A stretch of 64,000 nucleotides of DNA from Corynebacterium aurimucosum ATCC 700975 (GTDB taxonomy: Bacteria > Actinomycetota > Actinomycetes > Mycobacteriales > Mycobacteriaceae). Below the pieces are notes generated by a model. The model was given only the letters and a program-made list of their open reading frames with translations. It did not search any database and was not told where the DNA came from. The stretch spans positions 404,769-468,768 of the forward strand of contig NZ_VDTC01000002.1 in assembly GCF_007672725.1 (NCBI RefSeq), read 5' to 3'. The translations under genes and the position numbers were made by a program. This document shows, piece by piece, positions 38,625-47,401 of the stretch. The stretch's first letter is position 1. Each line of letters opens with the position of its first letter.

Positions 38625-40205
38625 CTACATCACGGTGGACGGCTCTGCGGCTCCCTCAGAAACGATCGCGGAAGGCTGCTCGTTCGCCGTGGGCGCGGGT
38701 GCTTCGGAGTTTTGCTCCACTGGGGCCTGGGTTTCGGCGTCCTGTGGATCCGCGGGGGCATACACAGCTTCGCTGTCCGGGGTGCTATCAGTTGGCGTGT
38801 CCGGATCAACTTCTGCCGTCGGCTCCTGTTCTGCGGAGCCCGTGGAGTCAGTTGCCGGCGCCTCCTGAGGTGTGGTCAGTGGCGCGGAGGAAGACGCAGA
38901 AGGTTGCGCCGACTCAGAAGTGGATTCGGACTGCCCCATCCACCGCGAGGGCGATAGCCACCCAGCGTCCACCCCATCAGGGTTAGCGGAGGAAAGCAGC
39001 AACAGGCCAACCACACCGAGGCCGGCGATGAGCCCCGTCGTTGAGGCCCGCACGCGCCCGCCTAGAGTCCAGAAATAGTTCCACTTGTTGTCCGGCTTAT
39101 CGTCGCGCCAGATGCCGCGCTGATAATCGTCTTCTTCTTCCTCCTCGGAGTCGCCCGCATAAGCCGGCCGGCCCGGCCCGTCATCTTTGCTGTCTTGGGG
39201 CATAGCGCCGGCATCAGCGACGGCGTCGGCAGCAATGACCTGCGTCTCCGCATCCGATGCCACGTCTTTGTGCGAAGGCTCCGCAGTATCTGCCGCCGGA
39301 ATGATGGTGGTGGGGGCGTCGGCAGCGGAGACGTCGCCAAGCTCCTGCGAGGCATCCCCCGGCACGCCCTCAGTGGTGGGAAGCTTGTACAGATCCCAGA
39401 AGGTGGAGAGCAGCGCCGAGCGGATCGCGCGCTCCACCGCCCACTGGCGGGCGGGGTTGACCTGCACAAGGACGCGGTACTGCACCTGCCATGGCTGGCC
39501 GGCCGCAGTGGGGGCCGTGAGCCCAGTGGCGGGCAGAACGTCGAGCTCACCGGCCACATCCGCGTGGATGTCTGGGGCTTCAAGGGCTCGCTTCGAAATT
39601 TTTTCCACCTGTTCGGTGATCTCCGGCAAGGACTCGCCCTCGTGGACCGGGATAGCGATATCCACCACCGCGCGCGACCATTCTTGCGAGAAGTTCGTGA
39701 CCACGCCCGCGGAACCATTCGGCACCATGACCACTTCACCGGTAGGTGTGCGCACAGTCGTCGTGCGCAGCGTCAGCGAAACGACGGTGCCCTCCACGCC
39801 AGTTACACCGTCGAAGCTGACGTAATCACCCACGCCGAACTGCTTTTCCGAGAGGATGAAGAATCCCGCAAGGAAGTCACCGATGATGGCCTGCGCGCCA
39901 AAACCGACGGCGGCCGAAACGACTGTCGCCGGGATAGCCGCGCCGAGGGGCGGCACCCCGAGGTTGGCCAGCGCAGCCAACACAAGAAGGAAATAGGCCA
40001 CCGCCTGCGCCACGTAGACCAGTGCACCGGCAAGCGCCAAACGCGCCTTGGTAGATTCTTGATTCTCATCCAGACGGGACTCAATGACCCGCACTGCCAA
40101 GCGGCCGATGCGCGGGATGAGAATCGCCAACAACAGCATTCCCAACAGCGGCAGGCCGTGATCCACGATGGCCTGCCACACGGCGAACAAGTAATACTTC
40201 AGCAT
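38625..40205 (-). CDS. mscCG: MscCG-type mechanosensitive channel / glutamate exporter
   Basis: 526 residues. An MscS core of three membrane helices lies in residues 1-115, including the pore helix GAAIPATVVSAAVGFGAQAI. The beta domain follows (DYVSFDGVTGVEGTV). A long C-terminal extension holds a fourth membrane segment (STTGLIAGLGVVGLLLL near residue 412) after GGRVRAS, and a Thr/Pro/Glu-rich outer tail. This layout is that of MscCG (NCgl1221) of C. glutamicum, which exports glutamate under membrane tension. A near-equal length (533 there) supports the call. Confidence 0.93.
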   Translation of the reverse strand: MLKYYLFAVWQAIVDHGLPLLGMLLLAILIPRIGRLAVRVIESRLDENQESTKARLALAGALVYVAQAVAYFLLVLAALANLGVPPLGAAIPATVVSAAVGFGAQAIIGDFLAGFFILSEKQFGVGDYVSFDGVTGVEGTVVSLTLRTTTVRTPTGEVVMVPNGSAGVVTNFSQEWSRAVVDIAIPVHEGESLPEITEQVEKISKRALEAPDIHADVAGELDVLPATGLTAPTAAGQPWQVQYRVLVQVNPARQWAVERAIRSALLSTFWDLYKLPTTEGVPGDASQELGDVSAADAPTTIIPAADTAEPSHKDVASDAETQVIAADAVADAGAMPQDSKDDGPGRPAYAGDSEEEEEDDYQRGIWRDDKPDNKWNYFWTLGGRVRASTTGLIAGLGVVGLLLLSSANPDGVDAGWLSPSRWMGQSESTSESAQPSASSSAPLTTPQEAPATDSTGSAEQEPTAEVDPDTPTDSTPDSEAVYAPADPQDAETQAPVEQNSEAPAPTANEQPSAIVSEGAAEPSTVM

Positions 40206-40248
40206 TGCGCCAAGCCTAGTCCTTCAGCCTGACAGAACCCTTGGAGCC

Positions 40249-41847
40249 TTAAGCGCGGTGGATGAGATAGTAATTCGGGGTTGGCTTCCACGTGTAGCCC
40301 GCGGGGACGATGTCCTCGCCGAAAGCGCAGAAAGTCTTCGTCGTCCACAGTGGAATCGCAGGCATCTTTTCCAGCAACAGGCCTTGAGCCTCCGTGTAAT
40401 GCTTTTGGGCTTCCTCCCGGCTCTTCGCCTGACCCGCCTTCTTCAGCAGCTCATCGTATTCAGAGCTGTTAAAGCCTGATTCATTCTCCGAAGAGTAGGA
40501 CGCATATAGCGGCACCAGGAAGGTAGATTCCTCTGGGAACTCCGCCTGCCAAATCGTGCGGAAGGCACCGGTGAGATGACGGGCAATTACCTCTTGTCTG
40601 AGGTCCTTCAAAGTGGCAAACTCATGGCCCTCCGCCGGCACGCCGAGGGTATCCGACAGTTGCTTCGCCACGGCGTCGATCCACGTCTTATGGCCGCCGT
40701 CGGTGTTATAGGAAATGCTGAAAATCCCATCAAACGGTTCCAGCTTTTCCGCCTGCTCCCACAGTTCGCGGGCCTTCTCCGGCTGGTAGGTCAAGACGTC
40801 GGCCCCCTCCGGTGTTGGTGGAATGGAACCGTCCAGCGGCGCGACGAAGCCGGTGGTGGGAAGCACCATACCGTGGAAGATGTCCCGGGCCATTCCTTCG
40901 CGGTCGATTGCCATGGACAACGCGCGACGGCGCAAGCGTCCGGCCTCACCGCGGAAGTTCGCATCGTTGGCGGGGATGGTGATTTCCATGATGGAGCCGC
41001 CGGGCTTGGTCAAGGCGCGGGAGCCCAGTTCCTTTTCGAAGCTGCCTAGCTTCTCCGCCGGGATCCGCGTGAGCACGTCCAGCTTGCCATCTACGAGGTC
41101 CTGGTAGGCCTGCTCCTCCGAGGAATACACCACGAACTTGATGCCTTCATTCTGCGGCGTTCGCGGCCCCTTGTAGCGAGGGTTCGGCACGAGGGTCACA
41201 GCTTTCTCGCGCTCCCAGGAAGCCAGCACATAAGGCCCGCTGCCGATGGGATCCGTTCCGCGATCACTCAGCCTATCCTGGTCTTCGGAGCGCATGGGGA
41301 AAAAGACCGAGTATCCCAGGCGCTCGAGGAATCCCGCCGTGGGGCGTGAGAGCTCAATGCGGAAAGTTTTCGGCCCCGTCACCTTAAGGCCGCGCATTGA
41401 CTTCCTGCCTTCGTGGAAGCCACGGATTGGTTCAAAGTGATGCGCGGAGAGCAGCGACTGGCGCACCGCGGTATTCCACGTATCGACGAAGTCTTCTGCT
41501 TCCACGGTTGAACCGTCGGAAAACACGGCGTCATCTCGAATCACCACGTCATATGTCGTGTCATCGACCTGCGTGATGGATTCCGCCAAGTCATAGTGAG
41601 CGCCACCGGTTTCATCCAGGTACATCAACCCCGAGTACACAAGGTTGATGATGGTCTGCCCCGGCGCATCGTTGGAATCAGCCGGGATGAGGGTGCGCTG
41701 TGGCTCCGAGATATCCGTGGTGATGAGGTTCATGTCAGAGGTGTCGACGTTGCCAGGCTCCGCCGTGCATCCCGCCACCGTGGGCGCCACGACGCCCGAC
41801 ACCGCTAGCGCCGCCAGCATGCCTAGAAAAGAACGCCTCGAAGTCAC
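40249..41847 (-). CDS. Peptide/nickel-type ABC substrate-binding lipoprotein
   Basis: 532 residues from GTG 41847, preceded by GAGGTG. The signal carries a twin-arginine motif SRRSFLG (residues 3-9) and a lipobox VAGC (C27), so it may be a Tat-exported lipoprotein. SBP_bac_5 hallmarks follow: LVYSGLMYLDETGG, DAVFSDGSTVEAEDFV, YVLASWEREKAV. No permease or ATPase gene is adjacent, so it works with a transporter coded elsewhere or as an orphan receptor. Confidence 0.9.
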   Translation of the reverse strand: MTSRRSFLGMLAALAVSGVVAPTVAGCTAEPGNVDTSDMNLITTDISEPQRTLIPADSNDAPGQTIINLVYSGLMYLDETGGAHYDLAESITQVDDTTYDVVIRDDAVFSDGSTVEAEDFVDTWNTAVRQSLLSAHHFEPIRGFHEGRKSMRGLKVTGPKTFRIELSRPTAGFLERLGYSVFFPMRSEDQDRLSDRGTDPIGSGPYVLASWEREKAVTLVPNPRYKGPRTPQNEGIKFVVYSSEEQAYQDLVDGKLDVLTRIPAEKLGSFEKELGSRALTKPGGSIMEITIPANDANFRGEAGRLRRRALSMAIDREGMARDIFHGMVLPTTGFVAPLDGSIPPTPEGADVLTYQPEKARELWEQAEKLEPFDGIFSISYNTDGGHKTWIDAVAKQLSDTLGVPAEGHEFATLKDLRQEVIARHLTGAFRTIWQAEFPEESTFLVPLYASYSSENESGFNSSEYDELLKKAGQAKSREEAQKHYTEAQGLLLEKMPAIPLWTTKTFCAFGEDIVPAGYTWKPTPNYYLIHRA

Positions 41848-41885
41848 GCGTTCATCACCTCACTCTCACTAATACTTTAAAGGAT

Positions 41886-42968
41886 CTAATCATCTCTCTT
41901 TTCATAACGGCGCATGAGCCTCTCCACCAATTCATCGGTGAGCTGGTCATCGGCCAAAATGCGATCCAAAAGCTCGCGTGGTGTCGGCCCCTCGGCGCTC
42001 GGGGTCTCGTAGGAATCGCCGCTCAAGTCCACGCCGAAATCGGAGGTTTCCGCTTCCGCGGCAGGCGGCTTCATCATCTGCGACATCTCCGCCACTTCCT
42101 CATTGAAGGAATCGAGGAACTCGGTGGCGTCGATGGCTGCTTCCGAACGGCGCTTGCCGGCGCGCACCTCGCGCTCAATACGGCGCTGCAGTGCCTTTTC
42201 CATTTGGTTGTGGCGCCAGGAGCGGAGTTTGGTGGGCTCTAGGCGACGCCCCACGGCCCTGCCCTTGCTTTCCGCCTTGCGCGCCATCACCATGACGTAG
42301 GCCGCGGTGTCATTAACCGGCGCCCACTCTTGGCGGGCGGGCACGCGCCACCCGGCCCAGATACCCAGCATGGTCATCACGAAAGAGACAACCGGACCAA
42401 GAATGACTCCCCAGGCCAAGTAGCCGGCCGAATCCGCGCCGAGGACCACCAAAGCGCAGGCCACCGCGGGGATCACGGTGGGTGTGTTATCCCCAAAGAC
42501 GGCGGGCTCGCGCCCCATGGCGATGTCACGGATCATGGAACCTCCCGTGGCAGTGAACACGCCCATCATGATGCAAGGAATCAGCGGCAGCCCATAAGCA
42601 ATGGCCTTGAGCGCGCCTGTCGACGCCCACAGCGCCGAGACCACCGCATCCCCATGGGACTGGACATAGTCCCACGTCTTGCCTTTGAAGTAGACGAAGC
42701 GGGCGATGATTGCGCCGGCAAACGCCAGGTAGAGATACTCCGGCTGGCTCATCGCGGCGACAGTGCCGCGGTTGATCAGCACGTCACGGATCATGCCGCC
42801 GCCGAGAGACGAGAACATCGCAATGAAGAAGAAGCCCACGATGTCATAGCCACGCTGGCGGGCCATGGTGCCGCCAATCATGCCCATGAGGAGGACACCA
42901 ATGATGTCGGACCAGTAGTACAGCGACTCGATCAAAGGGTCCATCTCGACAACGCTCATGGTGGTCAT
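41886..42968 (-). CDS. TRIC-type (UPF0126) channel protein
   Basis: 360 residues. Two repeats of the UPF0126/TRIC fold are visible, with the glycine motifs SSLGGGMIRDVLINRG near residue 54 and TATGGSMIRDIAMGRE near residue 140, each at the turn of three membrane helices. A basic, then acidic soluble tail of about 150 residues follows (KAESKGRAVGRRLEP; TPRELLDRILADDQL). Bacterial TRIC proteins conduct cations. The tail is unusually long for the family. Confidence 0.88.
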   Translation of the reverse strand: MTTMSVVEMDPLIESLYYWSDIIGVLLMGMIGGTMARQRGYDIVGFFFIAMFSSLGGGMIRDVLINRGTVAAMSQPEYLYLAFAGAIIARFVYFKGKTWDYVQSHGDAVVSALWASTGALKAIAYGLPLIPCIMMGVFTATGGSMIRDIAMGREPAVFGDNTPTVIPAVACALVVLGADSAGYLAWGVILGPVVSFVMTMLGIWAGWRVPARQEWAPVNDTAAYVMVMARKAESKGRAVGRRLEPTKLRSWRHNQMEKALQRRIEREVRAGKRRSEAAIDATEFLDSFNEEVAEMSQMMKPPAAEAETSDFGVDLSGDSYETPSAEGPTPRELLDRILADDQLTDELVERLMRRYEKRDD

Positions 42969-43059
42969 CGTATCGGGTGCTGTGCGATATCTCGCATTGA
43001 GGAGCTATTCCTTGAAATACGCCGCCTGGCTGGCGGGCCACGGACGCTTAGAAAAGGCG

Positions 43060-43488
43060 CTAATGCACGTAGAGCTCGTTGTAGGCTTTCTCAATCCAAA
43101 TGACATAAAACACTTCCCCGTCTTTCCAGCCCGCAAAAGGGAGATTCCCTTTGTGGCGGTAAACCCGGAACCTCTCGACGTCCTGAAACTGCCGAGGAAT
43201 CTTAGGAATGATCGCGCTTGCCGGAATAAACTCTGAGCCAAGTCCGTGCTTGGGATGCTGTGCCAGCTCTTTCCATGACAGCACTGACCGCTTGTGCCAC
43301 TTTTCCAAAAACTCCGCGCGCATCGAGTCATCTAGCTCCCCGAAGCCCCACCCCTTCTGCAGGAACCGCGTTGACAGGAGCGGATAGTCAGCCCTAGAAC
43401 TGCGAAGAGCATCCACAACACTCGACTCTGGGGCGCTCCTCGCCCCTCTGGTTGGCCTGCTCCCCCGCCGTTTACTTTTCTTGCCCAC
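43060..43488 (-). CDS. Candidate toxin partner of the Panacea antitoxin
   Basis: 142 residues from GTG 43488, two bases after the Panacea gene's stop. The N-terminus is very basic (GKKSKRRGSRPTRGARS). The last 35 residues (RFRVYRHKGNLPFAGW, then GEVFYVIWIEKAYNELY) look like the closing strands of a RelE-fold ribonuclease toxin. No family was recognised outright. Panacea antitoxins neutralise many unrelated toxins encoded directly beside them, so the position is the main evidence. An extended start would overlap the antitoxin. Confidence 0.6.
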   Translation of the reverse strand: MGKKSKRRGSRPTRGARSAPESSVVDALRSSRADYPLLSTRFLQKGWGFGELDDSMRAEFLEKWHKRSVLSWKELAQHPKHGLGSEFIPASAIIPKIPRQFQDVERFRVYRHKGNLPFAGWKDGEVFYVIWIEKAYNELYVH

Positions 43489-43490
43489 GG

Positions 43491-43940
43491 CTAGCAGAAA
43501 TAGTTCTTCAGATCGGCATCCGTAATCTCTAGCCCTCGTTTGCCCTCGACGAAGTTCTTTTTCCAAGGAGATTCGGTGTGGGTTTTATTACGCAATGCCC
43601 ATGCAGAGTATGGGCCATATTTGTCCCACACCTCAATCAGATCCTGCTCGACGTCACGGTAATCATCCCAATCAAAGTCATCTGAGATGAACTCATCGGG
43701 GTCTATGGGAAGCTTTCCGTAGTGCTTGACGTCATGGTAGATGTCTACAACTACTGGGCCATGCGCCCATGCTTCCATTCGGTCAGGGAAAAGCGGCAGG
43801 CCATCAGAAGAACGCATATGCAGACCTTTGGCGTAATAAAGAAGCTTTTGAAGCTTGAGCTGCGTAATTTCTGCATCGTCAGTTTCATCAGCCCACGCTA
43901 CGAACCATTCAGCTATTTGCCGCGCCGTATATTGTTCCAT
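43491..43940 (-). CDS. panA: Panacea-domain (SocA/DUF4065-like) antitoxin
   Basis: 149 residues from ATG 43940 with AAGGAGGGC upstream. The domain shows its usual blocks: ITQLKLQKLLYYAKG near residue 25, EAWAHGPVVVDIYHDVKHYG near residue 57, and a C-terminal KNFVEGKRGLEITDAD. Panacea proteins are antitoxins with very wide partner range. Its neighbour 43060-43488 follows directly. The upstream DNA has a 19-base tandem repeat and a GACGT-AAA-ACGTC palindrome that may be its operator. Confidence 0.85.
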   Translation of the reverse strand: MEQYTARQIAEWFVAWADETDDAEITQLKLQKLLYYAKGLHMRSSDGLPLFPDRMEAWAHGPVVVDIYHDVKHYGKLPIDPDEFISDDFDWDDYRDVEQDLIEVWDKYGPYSAWALRNKTHTESPWKKNFVEGKRGLEITDADLKNYFC

Positions 43941-44012
43941 GTCTGCCCTCCTTCCGGTTCCCGCCAAGCGTACAACAGGCCCAAGACATGACACCATCCC
44001 GACGTTCGAAAA

Positions 44013-44065
44013 GACGTAAAACGTCCTCCAAAAGGACAGCATAAGACCAAAAGGACGGCGTAAAA
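44013..44065. promoter_or_regulatory. Repeat cluster before the Panacea toxin-antitoxin pair
   Basis: GACGT-AAA-ACGTC palindrome at 44013-44025. Two 19-base direct repeats follow at 44028-44046 (CCAAAAGGACAGCATAAGA) and 44047-44065 (CCAAAAGGACGGCGTAAAA), 14 of 19 or more bases alike. They lie between the tRNA's 3' end and the panA start, where a promoter/operator is expected. Confidence 0.5.
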
Positions 44066-44092
44066 GGAGTAAGCAACAGAAGCTTTGCGTTG

Positions 44093-44166
44093 TGGGGCCA
44101 CCGGGGCTCGAACCCGGGACCAACGGATTATGAGTCCGTAGCTCTAACCGACTGAGCTATAGCCCC
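44093..44166 (-). tRNA. tRNA with CAT anticodon (Met elongator, or Ile2)
   Basis: 74 bases without encoded CCA. Acceptor GGGGCTA pairs with TGGCCCC; anticodon loop CTCATAA between ACGGA and TCCGT; T-arm CCGGG-TTCGAGC-CCCGG. CAT can mean elongator methionine or, if the first base is lysidine-modified, isoleucine; initiator is ruled out by the paired acceptor end. The Panacea gene pair begins about 150 bases past its 3' end. Confidence 0.9.
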
Positions 44167-44269
44167 GCGTATTCCCTGCCTGCATTCCGCACCAGCACTG
44201 AGCCAGCACTCACGCACACAGCGAATCCGCTCCCAGCAACATTAATCGGCAGCCCCAGAAAACGGCAAT

Positions 44270-44794
44270 TTAGGCCCCGTCCTGGCCGAGATCCTCGCCC
44301 GGGTTTTCCGGGTTTGAACTCTGCGTCGGGTCTTCATCAGCGGCCTTCCGACCTTTCACCGCCACCACAACGCCGATGATGTAGGACACAATCACCCCAA
44401 GGACACAGAGCCAAAACAGTATCGCGGACAGCTCCAAAGCCCACCGCCCCACAATCTGGGTGAAGGCGGATTTCACGCTCTCATCGGTATCGCCGAGATC
44501 GACCATAAAGAAGCCGGCCAAGAAGAGAAACACCGTCACCGCAATGAAGGACCATGATTCGCGCCAGCCGAAGACCTTATACGTTCCGGCTTCCGGGGCC
44601 TCCTTCACGCTGCGTACTGGGATCAGCCACAGTCCAAGAAGCGCCACGCCCACGAGTCCCCCAGCCGGAATGGAGAAGAATGCGGCCCATCCGCCAACGC
44701 CAAAAATAACCCGCCCCACAGCAAAGAACGCCGCGCCTACAAGGCTCATGACAAGCGCCGCGACGGAGCTGATGTGGACGTTCCGGTACTTCAT
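44270..44794 (-). CDS. Membrane protein, four predicted helices
   Basis: 174 residues from ATG 44794. Hydrophobic segments at about 7-30, 34-57, 80-102 and 120-145. The GxxxPVRSVKEAPEAGTYKVFGWRE loop in the middle and a short acidic tail (DPTQSSNPENPGED) are hydrophilic. Nothing in it points to a known transporter family. It shares strand and direction with the membrane protein at 44915-45337. Confidence 0.7.
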   Translation of the reverse strand: MKYRNVHISSVAALVMSLVGAAFFAVGRVIFGVGGWAAFFSIPAGGLVGVALLGLWLIPVRSVKEAPEAGTYKVFGWRESWSFIAVTVFLFLAGFFMVDLGDTDESVKSAFTQIVGRWALELSAILFWLCVLGVIVSYIIGVVVAVKGRKAADEDPTQSSNPENPGEDLGQDGA

Positions 44795-44914
44795 GCCAGA
44801 AAGCCTAGCGCGCAGCATCACTGCTTTCACCTACAAAACTGATGCAGCACTCGGCCACGGAAGCACAGCGGACCTACTACACGCCGACCTTGGACGCCGG
44901 GTTAGCCGCTAGAC

Positions 44915-45337
44915 CTATTCCTTCTTGGTTTTTCTGGCTTGCCTGCGCGCGCGACGTCGCGCGCGCTTTGCTTTGCGGATGTCCACAACCCAACGCGGAA
45001 CAAAAGGCCACGGAAGCGGAACCCCAGTCGCCCCCGTAAATCCAATAACCCCGATGCCGAAAGCCGCCACGAGCGGAACAATCAGCACCGTTTCGACGGA
45101 CTCGGGAAGGTTCGCACTTGCTACCAACCCTGTGGCACCGGCCGCGCCCATAATAAGCGTGCCATAAGGATAAATGAAGAGGACGCCATCGCTTTCCGCG
45201 CCTGTTGCATCGGCTGAGTCATACCACTCTTCCGATTGTGGGTTCCTCCGCACGCACAGGATGTAGAAGGTCCAATAGGCCACCATGACCAACACTAAAC
45301 CGATGCATAAGAGCAGATCAGTAATAGAACCGTCCAT
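44915..45337 (-). CDS. Membrane protein with very basic tail
   Basis: 140 residues. Three predicted membrane segments (about 7-27, 58-78, 83-103). The C-terminus is a run of Arg/Lys (IRKAKRARRRARRQARKTKKE) facing the cytoplasm. Function unknown. It is divergent from the AAA ATPase at 45491. Confidence 0.68.
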   Translation of the reverse strand: MDGSITDLLLCIGLVLVMVAYWTFYILCVRRNPQSEEWYDSADATGAESDGVLFIYPYGTLIMGAAGATGLVASANLPESVETVLIVPLVAAFGIGVIGFTGATGVPLPWPFVPRWVVDIRKAKRARRRARRQARKTKKE

Positions 45338-45490
45338 AGGATGTGGCCTCCTGTGGTTGCTTTTGCGGTACGTACTAAAACGCTACCAGCGTCGGCTGGA
45401 TTAAGGCATGGGGCGAGAACGAATTCTCAGCGCCTGAACCTAGGACAGATTTATCTGATGAAGAATCTGTGAGCTTGTAGTCTCGTGATC

Positions 45491-46825
45491 ATGAGGCTCC
45501 TTTCCTTTAGCGTGTCCAACTTCCGCAGCATCCGCGCCACGCAGACGCTCTCGCTGTACCACCACTGGCAGCACTCCACCGCCCCGGAGGAAGGCTGGGC
45601 ACAGGTCAGCGAGCCCACCACCGTACTCATCGGCCCCACGGCGTCTGGAAAGAGCAGCGTCCTCAATGCCCTCGCCTTCGCCTTGCTCGCCATCGAGTCC
45701 TCCGCCACCACCTGGCTTGCCGACGCCCCACCCAACCAACTCCCCCACGCCCCGTACCGCCTGGATCCCCGCACGCAACGCCTGCCCAGCACCTTTGAGC
45801 TGGATTTTGAGCTCGATAGCGTGCGCTACCTCTACGGATTCCAGTGGAGTTTCACCGGCGTGCACGCGGAATGGCTCAGCCGTGTGCCATCGACGAGGTG
45901 GAGCCCCTGCTTCGTGCGGACCCGCGGTGAGGAGGTGCAGTGGACGAAGTCCTTTATGGACAAGGGGAGCGTCGCCAAGCTCCGCCCCGTGACAGACACC
46001 GAGTTGATCCTCTCCGCCGGCCTGCGCGACGGGCACCCCGTTCTCGCGCCGCTGGCCCGTGCCTTGGTGCACGACGTGGCCTACCTGCCGCACGGGCATA
46101 CCGCGATGAGTACTGCCTCCCGCATTACCACGCTGATCCGCACCGGCAAGCTGCACCTCCATGAGACTGCCGCCTTACTGCGCGCGGCCGATGCCGGCAT
46201 CCACTCTGTGCGGCTCAACCAGGACCACGTCCCGGAGCACGTCTTCCGTCAGATGCGCCCGGTCATCGATGCGCTCGGCCGCAATAGCGGCAGCACCCGC
46301 CGCCCCGACGAGTTCCGCGGCTACTCCGATGCGGAGATTGAATCCCTGCTGCACGCCATCATTGTGGAGCACAAGACCGATGATTCCTTCTACGAGCTAA
46401 AACTGACCGATGAATCCGGCGGCACACAGAACTGGATGGCCACCGCTCCCCTAGTCCTGGACACTTTGCGCCGCGGCGGGATCCTGGTGGCCGATGAGCT
46501 GGATTCCGCCCTGCGCCCAGCACTCCTCGACTTCATCATCCAGGCCTTTAGCGAACCCAGCATCAACGTCAACGGCGCGCAGCTCATCTTTGCCTCCCAT
46601 ACCTTCAGCGCCCTCGAGCGCGCCGGCGAGCTGGGCCTGCGCCCTGAGAGTTTCTGGTCCGTGGAGAAAACCTCCGCCGGCGAATCGGAACTGCACAATC
46701 TCAGCGCCGCGTCCGTGCCCCTGGGCGACCCCGACGCCACCCACCACTTCCTACGCGAGCGCTACGGCACCGCCTCACGGGAGGCGCTGGCTGCGCTGCG
46801 GGAGCTTGTCACTGTTAACGAGTGA
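45491..46825 (+). CDS. Stand-alone AAA ATPase (SMC/OLD-like)
   Basis: 444 residues from ATG 45491; a GTG two codons before is the other choice. It opens with the RecF/SMC-like strand FSVSNFRSIRATQTLSL, Walker A GPTASGKS at 48-55, and late Walker B ILVADELDSALRP near 333, then SHTFSALE. AAA_15/21 proteins of this shape act alone or as partners of TOPRIM nucleases in anti-phage systems. No partner gene is next to it. A frameshifted copy of its middle part lies at about 63530-63900. Confidence 0.85.
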   Translation: MRLLSFSVSNFRSIRATQTLSLYHHWQHSTAPEEGWAQVSEPTTVLIGPTASGKSSVLNALAFALLAIESSATTWLADAPPNQLPHAPYRLDPRTQRLPSTFELDFELDSVRYLYGFQWSFTGVHAEWLSRVPSTRWSPCFVRTRGEEVQWTKSFMDKGSVAKLRPVTDTELILSAGLRDGHPVLAPLARALVHDVAYLPHGHTAMSTASRITTLIRTGKLHLHETAALLRAADAGIHSVRLNQDHVPEHVFRQMRPVIDALGRNSGSTRRPDEFRGYSDAEIESLLHAIIVEHKTDDSFYELKLTDESGGTQNWMATAPLVLDTLRRGGILVADELDSALRPALLDFIIQAFSEPSINVNGAQLIFASHTFSALERAGELGLRPESFWSVEKTSAGESELHNLSAASVPLGDPDATHHFLRERYGTASREALAALRELVTVNE

Positions 46826-46844
46826 GCTAGCGTGTTTTCCCGCG

Positions 46845-46850
46845 TACAAT
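46845..46850 (+). promoter_or_regulatory. Possible ohr -10 element
   Basis: TACAAT 41 bases before the ohr ATG is a good -10 hexamer. A -35 box is not clear. Confidence 0.4.
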
Positions 46851-46890
46851 CGGCGGCCACAGAAACCCTCAACACACAAAGGAGTTACTC

Positions 46891-47310
46891 ATGACCGCCG
46901 CCTACACCACCGAAGCGCTCTCCACTGGCGCTGGCCGCGATGGCCGCACCGTAGTCCAGGAATCTGACCTCGACTTCACCATGACCGCCCCGAAGGAAAT
47001 GGGCGGCAGTGGCGAAGGCGTCAACCCTGAGCAGCTCTTCGCCGCCGGCTACGCCGCCTGCTTCCACTCCGCACTGAAGGCTGTGGCCAAGGACAAAGAC
47101 GCTGACGTCACCGACTCCGCCGTCGGCGCGCGCGTGACCCTCAACAACGGTTCCGAGGGCTTCTTCCTCAGCGTCGAGCTCGAAGTCACCATCCCCGGCC
47201 TGGCCCCAGAGGACGCCCAAACGCTTGCCGACGCCGCCCACGAGATGTGCCCCTACTCCAAGGCCACCCGCGGCAACATCGATGTGTCGGTCACCGTGGC
47301 GGAGGACTAA
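46891..47310 (+). CDS. ohr: Organic hydroperoxide resistance protein (Ohr/OsmC)
   Basis: 139 residues, the usual size. The two redox cysteines are in YAACFHSAL near residue 57 and EMCPYSKATRGN near residue 119. Ohr reduces lipid and organic hydroperoxides with lipoyl-bearing dihydrolipoyl proteins as electron source. AAAGGAG precedes ATG 46891. No ohrR regulator gene is next to it. Confidence 0.94.
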   Translation: MTAAYTTEALSTGAGRDGRTVVQESDLDFTMTAPKEMGGSGEGVNPEQLFAAGYAACFHSALKAVAKDKDADVTDSAVGARVTLNNGSEGFFLSVELEVTIPGLAPEDAQTLADAAHEMCPYSKATRGNIDVSVTVAED

Positions 47311-47401
47311 GCCTACTCCGAGTCAGACTCTAGGCCCCATCCTCAGGTGTCGGGGCATTACCGCGACGTCTGCCCCTTTACGTTCCAGAGACTCGGCGTA
47401 A

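Noticed and set aside
43940..44092. tRNA gene as attachment site of the Panacea cassette
   Set aside because: I looked for a repeat of the tRNA 3' end (GAACCCGGGACC side) beyond 43060 and saw none, and there is no integrase gene.
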